This document shows, piece by piece, positions 27,344 to 37,292 of a DNA stretch of 64,000 nt (the first letter of the stretch is position 1; each line of letters starts with the position of its first letter). Below the pieces are notes generated by a model, which saw nothing but the letters and a program-made list of their open reading frames with translations, searched no databases and was not told the origin of the DNA. Source of the stretch: Desulfobulbus sp. Its GTDB lineage: Bacteria > Desulfobacterota > Desulfobulbia > Desulfobulbales > Desulfobulbaceae. Location: NCBI GenBank assembly GCA_028684915.1, contig JAQUEZ010000011.1, positions 3,767 to 67,766 of the forward strand. Direction: 5' to 3'. The position numbers and the translations under genes are program-made.

Positions 27344-28945
27344 ATGACGAATTATAGCGATGTACTCATTATAGGCAGTGGTGTATCGGGGCTGTCGTTT
27401 GCGTTGAAGGTTGCGCAGTTTTCCAAAATAACCCTGATCACAAAAAAGAAAAAAGCAGACACGGCCACGAATTTGGCCCAAGGCGGGGTAGCAGCGGTGC
27501 TCTCCGTAGAGGACTCAGTGGAGGCGCACATCGCCGACACCCTCTGTTCTGGGGATGGATTGTGTAACGAAGAGATCGTCCGCATTGTCACCACGGAAGG
27601 ACCGGACCGGGTCCGGGAGCTGATGGATCTCGGGGTTCGTTTTCAACGGGGTGAGAACGGCGAAGGCTTTGACCTGGGCATGGAGGGGGGGCATTCCGCC
27701 CGACGTGTCGCTCATGCACACGACCTCACCGGCAAAGAGATTGAGCGAGCGCTGCTGGAGCAGATAGCCGCCAATCCCAACATCACCGTCCTTGAAGACC
27801 ACTTGGCCATCGACCTGCTGATCGAGTCCAAGGCCCTTGGTCGCGAACGAAGCGGCGGCGATCGCTGCCTCGGTGCCTATGTGCTCAACCGGATCACTGG
27901 CGAGGTTGAGACGCACTGCGCCGGAGTAACCGTGCTGTGCACCGGTGGCTGCGGCAAAGTTTACCTCTATACCACTAACCCAGATATCGCCACAGGTGAC
28001 GGAGTGGCCATGGCCTATCGAGCCGGCGCCAAGGTAGCCAACCTGGAATTCATCCAGTTTCACCCTACCTGCTTTTTTAACCGCGAAGCGAAAAACTTTC
28101 TCATCTCTGAGGCGGTTCGCGGCGAGGGCGGGACCCTGATCAACAACCAGGGTGAAGCCTTTATGAAGAAATATGATCCTCGCGGTGACCTTGCCACCCG
28201 TGATGCCGTAGCCCGGGGAATCGATGCGGAAATGAAGGCCACCGGTGCCGACTGCGTCTTTCTCGACATTACCCATAAACCGGCCGACTTTCTCCGCGAG
28301 CGCTTTCCCAATATCTACGGCACCTGTAAAAAATACGGGGTGGACCTGACCCAAAAGCCGATCCCCGTTGTTCCGGCAGCCCATTACATGTGTGGTGGCG
28401 TCCTGGTCGACGAGTATGGCCGTAGCTCGATCACTAACCTTATGGCCTTAGGGGAAACCGCCTGCACCGGGCTGCACGGCGCTAACCGCCTGGCGTCGAA
28501 CTCGCTGCTCGAAGCCGTGGTCTTTGCTCACCGCGCAGCCAAGCTGATTCAAGATCGCATTGAAGATGTCCGCTCCTTGCCCCGGATCGAGATCGACCCC
28601 TGGCGTACCGGGGGTGCAGAGATCCTTGACGAGTCGATCCTTATCAAGCACAACTGGGATCAAGTACGACAACTGATGTGGAATTACGTGGGCATTGTCC
28701 GGCGACAGAAACGACTGGACCTGATCCAGACCCGCCTCAGTTGGATGGTCAAGGAGATCAAGGAGCACTTCTATGACTATCTGCTCACGCCGGACCTGGT
28801 GGAGTTGCGCAATCTGGCTGTTATAGCCGACCTGATTGTGCAGAGCGCCACCCTGCGCAAGGAGTCACGCGGGCTGCATTACATTCTTGATTACCCAGAA
28901 AAAAGCGACCAAGAGTACCTGAGGGACACTATCCTCCAAAAATAA
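27344..28945 (+). CDS. nadB: L-aspartate oxidase
   Basis: 533-aa flavoenzyme turning L-aspartate to iminoaspartate, the first step of de novo NAD synthesis. FAD loop VLIIGSGVSGLSFAL, then TNLAQGGVAAV, GGHSARRVAHA, and the active-site RGEGG and HYMCGGV segments. The long C-terminal helical domain with RRQKRL is present. nadA and nadC are not adjacent. The ATG has only a weak upstream site. parS lies in its leader, so ParB spreading could affect expression. Confidence 0.95.
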   Translation: MTNYSDVLIIGSGVSGLSFALKVAQFSKITLITKKKKADTATNLAQGGVAAVLSVEDSVEAHIADTLCSGDGLCNEEIVRIVTTEGPDRVRELMDLGVRFQRGENGEGFDLGMEGGHSARRVAHAHDLTGKEIERALLEQIAANPNITVLEDHLAIDLLIESKALGRERSGGDRCLGAYVLNRITGEVETHCAGVTVLCTGGCGKVYLYTTNPDIATGDGVAMAYRAGAKVANLEFIQFHPTCFFNREAKNFLISEAVRGEGGTLINNQGEAFMKKYDPRGDLATRDAVARGIDAEMKATGADCVFLDITHKPADFLRERFPNIYGTCKKYGVDLTQKPIPVVPAAHYMCGGVLVDEYGRSSITNLMALGETACTGLHGANRLASNSLLEAVVFAHRAAKLIQDRIEDVRSLPRIEIDPWRTGGAEILDESILIKHNWDQVRQLMWNYVGIVRRQKRLDLIQTRLSWMVKEIKEHFYDYLLTPDLVELRNLAVIADLIVQSATLRKESRGLHYILDYPEKSDQEYLRDTILQK

Positions 28946-28984
28946 AAAAAGCCCCCGAAGCAAATCGCTCCGGGGGCTTTTTCA
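28944..28984. terminator. Terminator after nadB (may work both ways)
   Basis: GCCCCCG / CGGGGGC stem with a 13-nt loop, preceded by A-rich and followed by T-rich runs. Confidence 0.92.
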
Positions 28985-29040
28985 ATTTTACTGAATCGGT
29001 CCAGGAAAAACCTATCCCTCCTTATTCTCGGATTCGGGCT

Positions 29041-29916
29041 CTATTTCTGCTGCACCTTCTGCAGTTGCTGCATCGCTTCCTGCATCTGACGCATCATCTC
29101 CTGCTGGTCTTCAGCGCTCACCCCATCGGCTTCCATGGCCTGCTGCCGTGTGGGCACCATCATCGACGCAGCCCCGGCTTGCGACTGCATCTTCTTCGCC
29201 CCCTCCGGATCTTTAAATGCGTTGACCGTCTGTTGGACCATCCCCTCCATCATGGATTCCGCCTGTGGATTAAGCTGCGCATTGATTCCGGCCGGTGGCA
29301 AGAAAACACTGTCCGGGATGGCCGATGTGGTGTCGATCAGGGTGGCACTATTTGCACTTTTGATCCCCATCATCGAAGTCTCGGTTTTCAGAGATACATC
29401 GGAGCCACGGAGAACGGTATTGGTTGACATGCCGCTTACCGCGATCACATCGCAATCATAGCCCAGGAATTTATCACTGGACCGAGTGACCGTGCTGCCG
29501 AATTGGGCCATCATCCCTGCACCGAATTCCTTGGCGTTTTTTTCAAAATTTTTCTTCTCGCTTCGGCTGAGCTTGCTATATTCGTTCTGGTACAGTTTGT
29601 TGGGGTTGGTCGTTTTGGATCCGGATTTTTCCACCAGATCATAGGTGGCGATCCAATCGGAGTCGCTAATCTCCACCGTCTCTGTCTTGGTGGTCATTCC
29701 CATCATAGTGATCGAGCCGTGGTGGTATTTGGCGCGCAACCGGCCATAATCCTTAAGGTACAGAGTCTCTTCCCCCTGTTGACTACCACTAAGTTGGTAG
29801 TGGATGGTGGCCTCCTTAAAGGGAAGCTTCATTTCCCAGGGGAAGTCAGCACTCCAGGCCAGGGATCCGCTCATCAGCACGCCCATGGAGACACCCAGCA
29901 GACATCGCATTTTCAT
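29041..29916 (-). CDS. Exported protein, DUF4412-like
   Basis: 291 aa with a signal peptide (about 1-22). The body (about 35-210) has the pattern of lipoprotein-carrier-like DUF4412 domains: repeated 'G-xETLYLKDYGRLRAKY...' and 'LGYDCDVIAVSG' strands. The C-terminal tail is Gln/Met-rich and predicted coiled coil (QEMMRQMQEAMQQLQKVQQK). No catalytic residues stand out. It is flanked by terminator and divergent DnaJ-domain gene, so is probably transcribed alone. Confidence 0.7.
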   Translation of the reverse strand: MKMRCLLGVSMGVLMSGSLAWSADFPWEMKLPFKEATIHYQLSGSQQGEETLYLKDYGRLRAKYHHGSITMMGMTTKTETVEISDSDWIATYDLVEKSGSKTTNPNKLYQNEYSKLSRSEKKNFEKNAKEFGAGMMAQFGSTVTRSSDKFLGYDCDVIAVSGMSTNTVLRGSDVSLKTETSMMGIKSANSATLIDTTSAIPDSVFLPPAGINAQLNPQAESMMEGMVQQTVNAFKDPEGAKKMQSQAGAASMMVPTRQQAMEADGVSAEDQQEMMRQMQEAMQQLQKVQQK

Positions 29917-30013
29917 ACACCGCTCCTCTCTCGTCTAGTATTCAGATTGTTCACCGCACCTGCAATGTAACCTATTGTAACGACTCAGGGCGACAACTCA
30001 AGAGAAACAGAAC

Positions 30014-30400
30014 ATGCTTTCTACCATCCAACAAATCGCCGAACGTAAAATTCTCCAGGCCATGGAGGAGGGCACACTCCCCGATCTCAGCCACTGGAAA
30101 AACAAACCGCTGCCCCAGGAAGATTTGAGCAATATCCCGCCTGACCTGCGAATGGCCTATCGCTTGTTGAAAAATGCAGGGTATGTACCGGAGGAGGTGG
30201 CACTGAAAAAGGAGATCACTCGGCTGGAGCAACTGCTCACAACCTGTACCGAGGAGAAAGAGAAGGTCCGACAACTGAGAAGAATCGGCTTGTTGAGGAC
30301 CAAGCTCGAATGCCGCATGGGACGCAGCATCGAGCTTGGTGAAGAGGGGCCGTATTACGAGAAGGTGGTGGATCGATTGTCCACCACCAAGAAAGGATAA
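30014..30400 (+). CDS. DnaJ-family conserved-domain protein (DUF1992)
   Basis: 128 aa. It has the DUF1992 core, IAERKILQAMEEGTLPDLSHWKNKPLP, then PPDLRMAYRLLKNAGYVPEEV, and a coiled-coil tail. The domain is also found in DNAJC28, hence the name, but there is no J domain here. The function in bacteria is not known. Confidence 0.85.
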   Translation: MLSTIQQIAERKILQAMEEGTLPDLSHWKNKPLPQEDLSNIPPDLRMAYRLLKNAGYVPEEVALKKEITRLEQLLTTCTEEKEKVRQLRRIGLLRTKLECRMGRSIELGEEGPYYEKVVDRLSTTKKG

Positions 30401-30411
30401 ATACCGGCGAA

Positions 30412-33336
30412 TTACAGCTCGGTTACCTCGCCAAACAGCTCTTTGTCCTGTTCGATCTTGTCCCCATTGCCGATGGTCACTCGATTGCGTTCTTGCTCCA
30501 GATGATTGAACAGCGGTGCAAAGCTGCGCAGATCATCAACCCCAGTACGGACAATCTCCTCAATACGCTGCTGGCGGTAGGCGGTCGTCACACCGGTCAG
30601 ATAATCGTTACGCGCCGTGGCTCCTTTGGCTGCCGGTCCCTGATGAGGGGTCGCCGTACCGTAGGCCCCGACTACCAGTTGCTGCATGGATTCTGGGGAC
30701 AATTCCAGCCCGCCGACGACCTTGGGTAGCGCCTCATAGGCATCAAAGGTTTTCTTGACCTGCGGATCACGGTAGCTAATCATGCCGAAATTACCACTTA
30801 AGTGATTGAACTGGATGAAGCAGCCGTAAGCCCCGCCCATCTGTCGTACCGTATTCCAAAGATAATCCCGCGACATCCAGGTGCGAAGGACCTCAAAGCT
30901 GCCATTGTACTGCCCGACCTCCGGGAACAGAGTGCAGCTCTGGACATTGTAGACGACCTCGGCCGAGGTGGTGAAAGCCTGAGTCCGGGCAATCTTGGGG
31001 AATTGCATCTGTGCCGGGGTAATAATTTGGTTGGGCAGCTCATTGACCAAATTGATGCCGAGGTGTTGGAAACGGGAAATGTCTTTGTCCTCAGCAGTGA
31101 CCGATATGATCATCCCCTGGCGGCGCAGCAATAGCTCGCGGATTTGGAGTAGGGCGGCATGGAGTTTGGCTTCCCCGTTGAGATAGTCGCCAGCCAGCTG
31201 TTTGAGATGGAGATACGCGGTCACCCCGTGCACCTGTTCGTTGTACTGCCCGGCTAGGCTGAGATGGGAAAAGGCGCGAGTGGCGGCCAAGGAATAGCCT
31301 TCACTCTGGACCGAATGTTCCGCCCAGGCAAACTCACGCTGAATGATCTCTTCGATATGGTGTTCGTCGGAGAAATCCACTGAGGTCAAAACTTCGGTTA
31401 ACAGCTCAATGGCCTGATCAAGGTAGGAGGACAGGGCCTTGACATGCAGCCAGAGAATCGGGCGGACAGTGTCGCGTTCACCTGTCCGCACATAGGCTTG
31501 GAAGGAGTGGGTAAAGTCGCCGGTACAGAGATTGATCGCCTTGGCAAACTGCATGTAGTCCTTGTTGGCCGTCCCGATCTCGGTGAGGATAGTGGCGAAG
31601 AGATCGAGATAGGGAAGCAACTCCAAGGGCAGGGCAGAGCAATCAAAACCAAAATCCAGGTAACAGATACCGTTGGTTTCCAGGTTGTTGACCAGCAGTT
31701 CGACATTCCCCAGAGTGGACGGTTTGACCTCATGGAAAGGCGGGCGGGCGTCCAGGTCGTCCAGACCGAGTCGGGGCAGACGGCGTAGGTCATCTGGTGT
31801 GTTGGCGGCTGCCTGCAGGTCCATCAACTCGCGCGTACGGGCAACCAGCTGTTGGCGGGCAGCCGTATCCAAAGAGGCGTTATAGGCTTCCAGCCGTTGC
31901 ACCTCTTCGAGCACATTCTTTGCCATCTTCTCCGGGTCCGGAGCCAGGGTAACGGTGACCGTGGCCGGGTTGTCCAGCAGGTAGCAACGGATCAGTTTTT
32001 CAAAATATCCCTCTTCGGTGGCCTCCCGCCGAATCTCCGCCAAGAGGGCGTCGATTTCCAGGGCGTCAAAGGGCGTCATGCCGATCTTCATCGCCGGTAG
32101 GGCTTTACCGATCAGATCGAGGCCACGCTGGGCCTTATTCATTTCCTCACGCACGGAAAACTCATACTTATTCAACTCGGACAGCATCAGCTCACGGTCC
32201 AGCCCCTGGTCCACCATCCGGGTCAGGGTGGCCTTGTACAGGGCGAGAAAGTGGTCACGCTTCGCAGCGTCTGTCCCCACCAAGTAGGTAATGATCAACG
32301 ATTTGATGCATGAGTTGGACAGGAACAGGCCACCAAAGTCCTTACAGACACCGGCGTTGAATACCGCTTTTTTCAACGGTGAACCGTCGGAATTAAACAA
32401 GATATTGGCAATGATCTGAAAAGCGGTATTGAGCTTCCGCTCGCGGCTGGTGCCGATAACGGAGCTGATGGCCAAGAATGTCCGTTCTGTGGTCGGGCTA
32501 CCCGGCTGGACCGGATAGCTGTCTTCAATGGACAAGGGTGCGGACACATCCACCCCTTCCTTGATTTTGGCCTTATCCACCGGCTGTTCAAACTTACCCA
32601 AAAAACGTTCCTGGACAAAGGCCAGTTCTTCTTCCAAATCAGCATCGCCGTAAAAGAAAATGGTGCTGTTGGACGGGTGATAGTGGGAGTGATGAAACTC
32701 GACAAACTGTTCATAACTCAGATCCGGGATGCGGCGAGGATCACCACCGGACTCATGGGCATAGGTCGATTCCGGCATCAGCCCCTGGTAGATGTTGTGA
32801 AACAGGGAACGGATCGGATCCGAAAAGGCGCCCTTCATCTCGTTTAAAACCACGCCCATGTACTGCAGCTTGTCCTCGTCCTTTTCCAGATGGTAATGCC
32901 AGCCTTCCTGTTCAAAGGTGGAGCGCAGCAACAGCGGATTGAACACTACGTCGCAGTAGACATCCATGATGTTGAAGTACTCTTTCAGATTGCGGGTGGC
33001 AAAGGGGTACCAGGTGGTGTCGGAACCGGTCATGGCATTGAGGAAGGTCATCAAACCGCCCTTGTTGATCTCGCCAAAGACATCCTTAACCGGATATTTT
33101 TCCGAGCCCATCAACACCGAGTGTTCGAGGATGTGGGCCACACCGGTGGAGTCTTCGGGAACGGTCATGAAGGAGACGCAGAACGTCTTGTTCGGGTCCT
33201 GGTTTTTGATCGCCAGGGCTTGACAGCCGAGTACCGCATGAGTGAACAGATAAACGGTTGAGCTGATTTCCTCGACAAAGGAAACACGATCAAGGGTAAA
33301 ACCGTGGTAGGTCGAGCCAAGGGAAAATGTGGTCAT
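30412..33336 (-). CDS. M16C family zinc metallopeptidase (presequence protease-like)
   Basis: 974 aa. The inverted zinc motif HxxEH is at residues 68-72 (HILEH), followed by the downstream Glu of the NAMTGSDTTWYPFATRN region. The four-domain clam-shell architecture of PreP/insulinase-like M16C enzymes fits the length. There is no signal peptide, so it is likely cytoplasmic and degrades short peptides. It ends the minus-strand run folA - rsmE - dtd - M16C. Confidence 0.9.
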   Translation of the reverse strand: MTTFSLGSTYHGFTLDRVSFVEEISSTVYLFTHAVLGCQALAIKNQDPNKTFCVSFMTVPEDSTGVAHILEHSVLMGSEKYPVKDVFGEINKGGLMTFLNAMTGSDTTWYPFATRNLKEYFNIMDVYCDVVFNPLLLRSTFEQEGWHYHLEKDEDKLQYMGVVLNEMKGAFSDPIRSLFHNIYQGLMPESTYAHESGGDPRRIPDLSYEQFVEFHHSHYHPSNSTIFFYGDADLEEELAFVQERFLGKFEQPVDKAKIKEGVDVSAPLSIEDSYPVQPGSPTTERTFLAISSVIGTSRERKLNTAFQIIANILFNSDGSPLKKAVFNAGVCKDFGGLFLSNSCIKSLIITYLVGTDAAKRDHFLALYKATLTRMVDQGLDRELMLSELNKYEFSVREEMNKAQRGLDLIGKALPAMKIGMTPFDALEIDALLAEIRREATEEGYFEKLIRCYLLDNPATVTVTLAPDPEKMAKNVLEEVQRLEAYNASLDTAARQQLVARTRELMDLQAAANTPDDLRRLPRLGLDDLDARPPFHEVKPSTLGNVELLVNNLETNGICYLDFGFDCSALPLELLPYLDLFATILTEIGTANKDYMQFAKAINLCTGDFTHSFQAYVRTGERDTVRPILWLHVKALSSYLDQAIELLTEVLTSVDFSDEHHIEEIIQREFAWAEHSVQSEGYSLAATRAFSHLSLAGQYNEQVHGVTAYLHLKQLAGDYLNGEAKLHAALLQIRELLLRRQGMIISVTAEDKDISRFQHLGINLVNELPNQIITPAQMQFPKIARTQAFTTSAEVVYNVQSCTLFPEVGQYNGSFEVLRTWMSRDYLWNTVRQMGGAYGCFIQFNHLSGNFGMISYRDPQVKKTFDAYEALPKVVGGLELSPESMQQLVVGAYGTATPHQGPAAKGATARNDYLTGVTTAYRQQRIEEIVRTGVDDLRSFAPLFNHLEQERNRVTIGNGDKIEQDKELFGEVTEL

Positions 33337-33348
33337 AATACTCCGTTC

Positions 33349-33798
33349 TTAGAAATTTTTATGGGAATCTAAAAGGATGGTGACCGGGCCATCGTTTGTC
33401 AAGGAGACCTCCATCATGGCCTGGAAAATGCCCGATTCGGTGGGGATGTCCCGTTGACGACAGAGGTCAATGAACCGATCATAGAGTTCCTTGGCTAACG
33501 CCGGGGGAGCGGCCTCGTTCCAGGAAGGCCGCCGTCCTTTACGGCAATCGCCATACAGGGTGAACTGGCTGACCACCAGCAACTGACCGTGAATATCCTC
33601 CAGGGAGCGGTTCATCAGCCCCTGTTCGTCTTCAAAGATTCGCAGATGGTGAATCTTGTCGACCATCCATACCAGGTCTTTTTCGGTGTCGTTTCGGTGG
33701 ACACCCAGAAGGACCAGTAGCCCCTGGGTGATGGCTCCGGTGACCTGTTGGTCGACTTCAACTCGGGCACGGGAGACTCGTTGCACTACAGCACGCAT
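33349..33798 (-). CDS. dtd: D-aminoacyl-tRNA deacylase
   Basis: 149 aa, full length. It hydrolyses D-amino acids from mischarged tRNAs. The active-site [12 protein letters not shown] and the Gly-Pro motif NDGPVT are visible. It starts [13 protein letters not shown]. It lies 12 bp before the M16C gene and 24 bp after rsmE, in one transcript. Confidence 0.95.
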   Translation of the reverse strand: MRAVVQRVSRARVEVDQQVTGAITQGLLVLLGVHRNDTEKDLVWMVDKIHHLRIFEDEQGLMNRSLEDIHGQLLVVSQFTLYGDCRKGRRPSWNEAAPPALAKELYDRFIDLCRQRDIPTESGIFQAMMEVSLTNDGPVTILLDSHKNF

Positions 33799-33822
33799 AG
33801 GAAATTGGACGCAGGGAAAAGG

Positions 33823-34557
33823 TTAGCGGCAAGTGAGCGGCGGCATCAGCGCACAGCTCAGGTACTGGACAATGGAGACAGCGGCAAGGGCGGCAGTTTC
33901 GCCACGAAGGATTCGCGGCCCTAGACTAAAGGGAGAAAAGTCCCGCTCCTGAAGCACTGCGATTTCGTCGGCGTGGAGCCCTCCCTCGGGGCCGAGCAGG
34001 AGACAAATGGGACCGGGCGCATGGATAAAGTCTGTGGGTAGAGGCGCACTCTGTTCCTCTTCCCAAGCAACCAGATGGTGGGCATGCATGGAATAATCGG
34101 CCTCTTCGACCAGGGTCACAGGCGCAATTTCCATCGGAGTAGCACGGTGACATTGCTTGCAGGCCTCGATCATAATCCGTTGCCACCGTTCCACCGGGTT
34201 GCGATCCCCCCGGTTCTCACAATAGCGGGATACTAAAGGAAGAAAGGTCTGCACGCCAAGCTCGGTGGCCTTTTGCACCAACAGGTCCATCTTTTTGCCC
34301 TTGAGCAAACACTGGGCGAGGGTGAGCGGCGATAGGGTTTGCTGCTCTTCTCGGCGGGTGTCGACAATATCGGCAAGCACCTGGTGTTTATCGGCGGCCT
34401 TGAGCACGGCAGTGTGCACCAGGCCTTGACCGTCAAAAAATTCAACCGTCTGGCCGGGCTTCAGCCGCAGGACCATAGCCATGTGTCGAGCCTCCTGACC
34501 GCTGATTTCGATTCTATCGGCCTGAAGGGCGTGGGGGGGGAGATAAAAGCGTCGCAT
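33823..34557 (-). CDS. rsmE: 16S rRNA m3U1498 methyltransferase
   Basis: 244-aa SPOUT-class enzyme that methylates U1498 of 16S rRNA. Visible: MRRFYLPP start, the PUA-like first domain with RHMAMVLRLKPG, and the knot segments LLLGPEGGLHADEI and LGPRILRGETAALAAVS. It precedes dtd on the same strand. Confidence 0.94.
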   Translation of the reverse strand: MRRFYLPPHALQADRIEISGQEARHMAMVLRLKPGQTVEFFDGQGLVHTAVLKAADKHQVLADIVDTRREEQQTLSPLTLAQCLLKGKKMDLLVQKATELGVQTFLPLVSRYCENRGDRNPVERWQRIMIEACKQCHRATPMEIAPVTLVEEADYSMHAHHLVAWEEEQSAPLPTDFIHAPGPICLLLGPEGGLHADEIAVLQERDFSPFSLGPRILRGETAALAAVSIVQYLSCALMPPLTCR

Positions 34558-34741
34558 GGATGTTTTCTATCATAAAAAGGGTAAGCTTGCCTACATTGTC
34601 GTTCGCGAAAAAACCAAGGGAACGAGGTCCTCTGCCGCTAAGCCTTCTGGCTCGCAAACTAGGATAGATTGTTTACGCCGCCATCAACCTTGGTTTCCTG
34701 ATGACTGTTTGAGGGCGATCTCCCGGCCATTGCATTCTGCG

Positions 34742-35236
34742 CTAAGTAAGGATTTGCTTTTCGGTTCGCCGATAGGTGGCGATGGTCACCGAAATTTTTG
34801 CCGGCAGTGTGCGACTGCTGACAAGGGCAAAGGGCTGGTCGGAGAAATCAGGGAAATAGGCATCACCGGTACATTCCAGGCCGATCCAGCTGATGATCAG
34901 GGTCTCTGCAAGAAGGAGGGCTGCCCGGTAGAGTCGAGTGCCGCCGATAACAAAAACCCGCTCGGCTCCCGAGCAGAGCCTCAGGGCCGCCTCGAGAGAA
35001 TCCACTTTATAGCAATCGGGATGGGGGATAAATGTGGATGTGTTACTCACCACGATGCACCTCCGTCCAGGCAGGGGTGAGCCGATCGACGTGTAGGTCA
35101 AGCGCCCCATAATGACGGGATGGCCCATGGTGGTGGTTTTAAAATGGTCCATCTCTTCCGGTATGTGCCAGGGAATGGTATTATGGCGGCCAATAACCCG
35201 ATTGACGGCAACCGCCGCAATGATGATCAGTTCCAC
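34742..35236 (-). CDS. folA: Dihydrofolate reductase
   Basis: 164 aa. It reduces dihydrofolate with NADPH. It has IIAAVAVNRVIGRHNTIPWHIPEEM (substrate loop with Trp and Glu), PVIMGRLTYTSIG, and the cofactor-binding VFVIGGTRLY. The GTG start at 35236 follows a GAGGGG site; the longer frame to 35347 has no site and overlaps the divergent promoter. One oddity is Arg in place of the usual Lys in MGRLTY. Confidence 0.92.
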   Translation of the reverse strand: MELIIIAAVAVNRVIGRHNTIPWHIPEEMDHFKTTTMGHPVIMGRLTYTSIGSPLPGRRCIVVSNTSTFIPHPDCYKVDSLEAALRLCSGAERVFVIGGTRLYRAALLLAETLIISWIGLECTGDAYFPDFSDQPFALVSSRTLPAKISVTIATYRRTEKQILT

Positions 35237-35368
35237 GCTGGTCCCCTCGTGTTGGAAAGATGTATCCGTGACGGCAGAATAGAGAGACGGGGGTAAGGAC
35301 GACAGCTGCGAAGGTACGCCTTTTCGGCGCCCCCGGCAAGTGTGCACACCATGTGCAGGGAGAAAGCG

Positions 35369-36325
35369 ATGCGAATTTTGATTTATGGGGCCGGTGCCCT
35401 AGGACAGGCCATTGGCTGCATGCTGGCCGCGGATGATCACCAGGTCGACCTTGTCCTCCGTCCCCGTTTTGTCGATGTCCTCAAGTCCAGTGGCCTGGAG
35501 GTGAGCGGCATCTTCGGCGACTATCGGGTCAGCGGCGAGCGACTCGAGCTGTTGACGAGTCTCAAGGGCCGTAACGGCGGCGGCTACGACATGATCCTCC
35601 TGACCACCAAGACCTATGACACGGACAAGGCAGTTGCCGACATCGTTGGCATGTCTCAATGCTACTGTCCGGTGGTGTCGCTGCAGAACGGATGCGGCAA
35701 TCTGGAGAAACTCGAAGAGCGTCTGGGCCGTGAGCGGAGCCTGGCAGGCCGGGTGATCACCGGCTTTGAAATCGAGCAGCCCGGACGAATCAACATCACG
35801 GTTTCCGCCGACGCGGTTCATATCGGTGGCTGTGTCTGTGGCGTTGTACCCACGGCAGCTAGGCGACTGGCCGAGGCCCTGGATAACGCCGGCCTGCCGA
35901 GTGTCGCCGTGGACGATATCTACCAGTCGCTCTATGCCAAGTTGCTCTACAACTGCGCGCTCAACCCTTTGGGGGCCATCCTTGGTGTTCATTACGGGGC
36001 CCTGGGTGAAAGCAGCGAAACAAAAAAGATCATGGATCAGGTGATCGAGGAGACCTTTGCCGTCATCGACGCCATGGGCGGGAGCACGCCCTGGCCCAAT
36101 GCAGCCGCCTACCGCCGGGTCTTCTACAGCGCCCTGGTCCCAGCCACCTTTAACCACCGGTCCTCCATGCTCCAGGATCTGGAAAACAACAAGCCAACCG
36201 AGGTCGAGGCCATGGTCGGCTATGTAGCGGCCCAGGGAAAAAAATACGGTGTTTCCACCCCGGCCAGTGATTTTCTTGCCGCTCTGGTACGCTTTAAACA
36301 GCAGCAAGGCGTGGCCGACGCCTAA
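35369..36325 (+). CDS. panE: 2-dehydropantoate 2-reductase
   Basis: 318 aa. NADPH-dependent ketopantoate reductase (pantothenate/CoA route) or a close 2-ketoacid reductase. N-terminal GAGALGQAIGCMLAADDHQV, then LLTTKTYDT and VSLQNGCGN. The C-terminal domain has the Lys in YAKLLYNCALNPLGAI. The ATG at 35369 follows an AGGGA site. It converges with and overlaps the amidotransferase by four bases. Confidence 0.9.
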   Translation: MRILIYGAGALGQAIGCMLAADDHQVDLVLRPRFVDVLKSSGLEVSGIFGDYRVSGERLELLTSLKGRNGGGYDMILLTTKTYDTDKAVADIVGMSQCYCPVVSLQNGCGNLEKLEERLGRERSLAGRVITGFEIEQPGRINITVSADAVHIGGCVCGVVPTAARRLAEALDNAGLPSVAVDDIYQSLYAKLLYNCALNPLGAILGVHYGALGESSETKKIMDQVIEETFAVIDAMGGSTPWPNAAAYRRVFYSALVPATFNHRSSMLQDLENNKPTEVEAMVGYVAAQGKKYGVSTPASDFLAALVRFKQQQGVADA

Positions 36326-37047
36326 ACAGATTTTTCCCCGGTCACAGGCGATGCCCCATGGTCCAGCCGACTGAGCAGGGTTTCAAGCAGGTGGTTGATC
36401 GTGGCAAACAGGGCCGGATTAGCGGCCCTGATCTGCGCCTCACTCTGTATATAGGGCCTCTCAACCAACTCATCACTGCAATGGGCAAGAATCTCGGCCA
36501 CCGTATCCGGGGTCGATTCCAGATGAAACTGGAGCCCGAGGATCCGATTCTCGTAGACAAAGGCCTGGCTGTTGCAACCTTCGCTTCGGGCCAGATGCAC
36601 AGCCCCCTGCGGCACATCGAAGGTGTCTCCATGCCAATGAAAGACCAGAGGGGCTGCGGGCAATCCCTTGCAAAGGCTGCTTTGTTGCCCGTCTTCCGTC
36701 ACCTGGATCGGCAACCAGCCGATCTCCTTATGCTTGCCACTGTACACCTTGGATCCAAGGGCATCAGCCAGGAGCTGCGCTCCAAGGCAAATCCCCACCG
36801 CTGATTTTCCCACCGCTATCGCCTGACGAATAAACCTCCGTTCCTTGGCCAACCAGGGATAGCGGTCATCCTCATAGATATTCATCGGCCCGCCCATGAT
36901 CACCAAGCGGTCGAAATCGGCCGGATCGGGTAACGATTCTCCGGCATACAAGCGGGTCATGGTGAGGGAGTGGCCCTGATCGGCAATCCATTTTGCAATA
37001 TGGCCAAGCCCCTCAAAGGCAACATGCTGCAAACCATGTATTCGCAC
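36322..37047 (-). CDS. Class I glutamine amidotransferase-like protein
   Basis: 241 aa. Stand-alone GMP-synthase-type amidotransferase domain. The triad is visible: Cys in VGICLGAQLLADAL, His in LQFHLEST, and Glu two residues on. VIMGGPMNIYEDDRYPW is typical of the stand-alone group. The acceptor substrate is unknown. Confidence 0.88.
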   Translation of the reverse strand: MRIHGLQHVAFEGLGHIAKWIADQGHSLTMTRLYAGESLPDPADFDRLVIMGGPMNIYEDDRYPWLAKERRFIRQAIAVGKSAVGICLGAQLLADALGSKVYSGKHKEIGWLPIQVTEDGQQSSLCKGLPAAPLVFHWHGDTFDVPQGAVHLARSEGCNSQAFVYENRILGLQFHLESTPDTVAEILAHCSDELVERPYIQSEAQIRAANPALFATINHLLETLLSRLDHGASPVTGEKSV

Positions 37048-37292
37048 GCCTCTTCCTCCTCTGTTCTCATATTCTGTATTGTTCTCACCCCGAACGCATA
37101 CAATGCGCGTCTAATCGTTGCTTACCGATACACACTGTAGGGAAGCAAGGTGGTGAGTGCAATTGTAAAATGCAGCCGAGCAGGCATCTTGACTTTGCCG
37201 CTGACACTGCTATGCTGAAGCATATCTTCCAAGATTTTCAAGGGATTTTCATCATAGCTCCAGACGGGCCGTTCCCTTTTTCGGAGGTACAT

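Noticed and set aside
27515..28384. 289-codon minus-strand open frame
   Set aside because: Antisense to nadB, whose FAD and active-site motifs are unambiguous.
35399..36307. 302-codon minus-strand open frame
   Set aside because: Antisense to panE; no motif.
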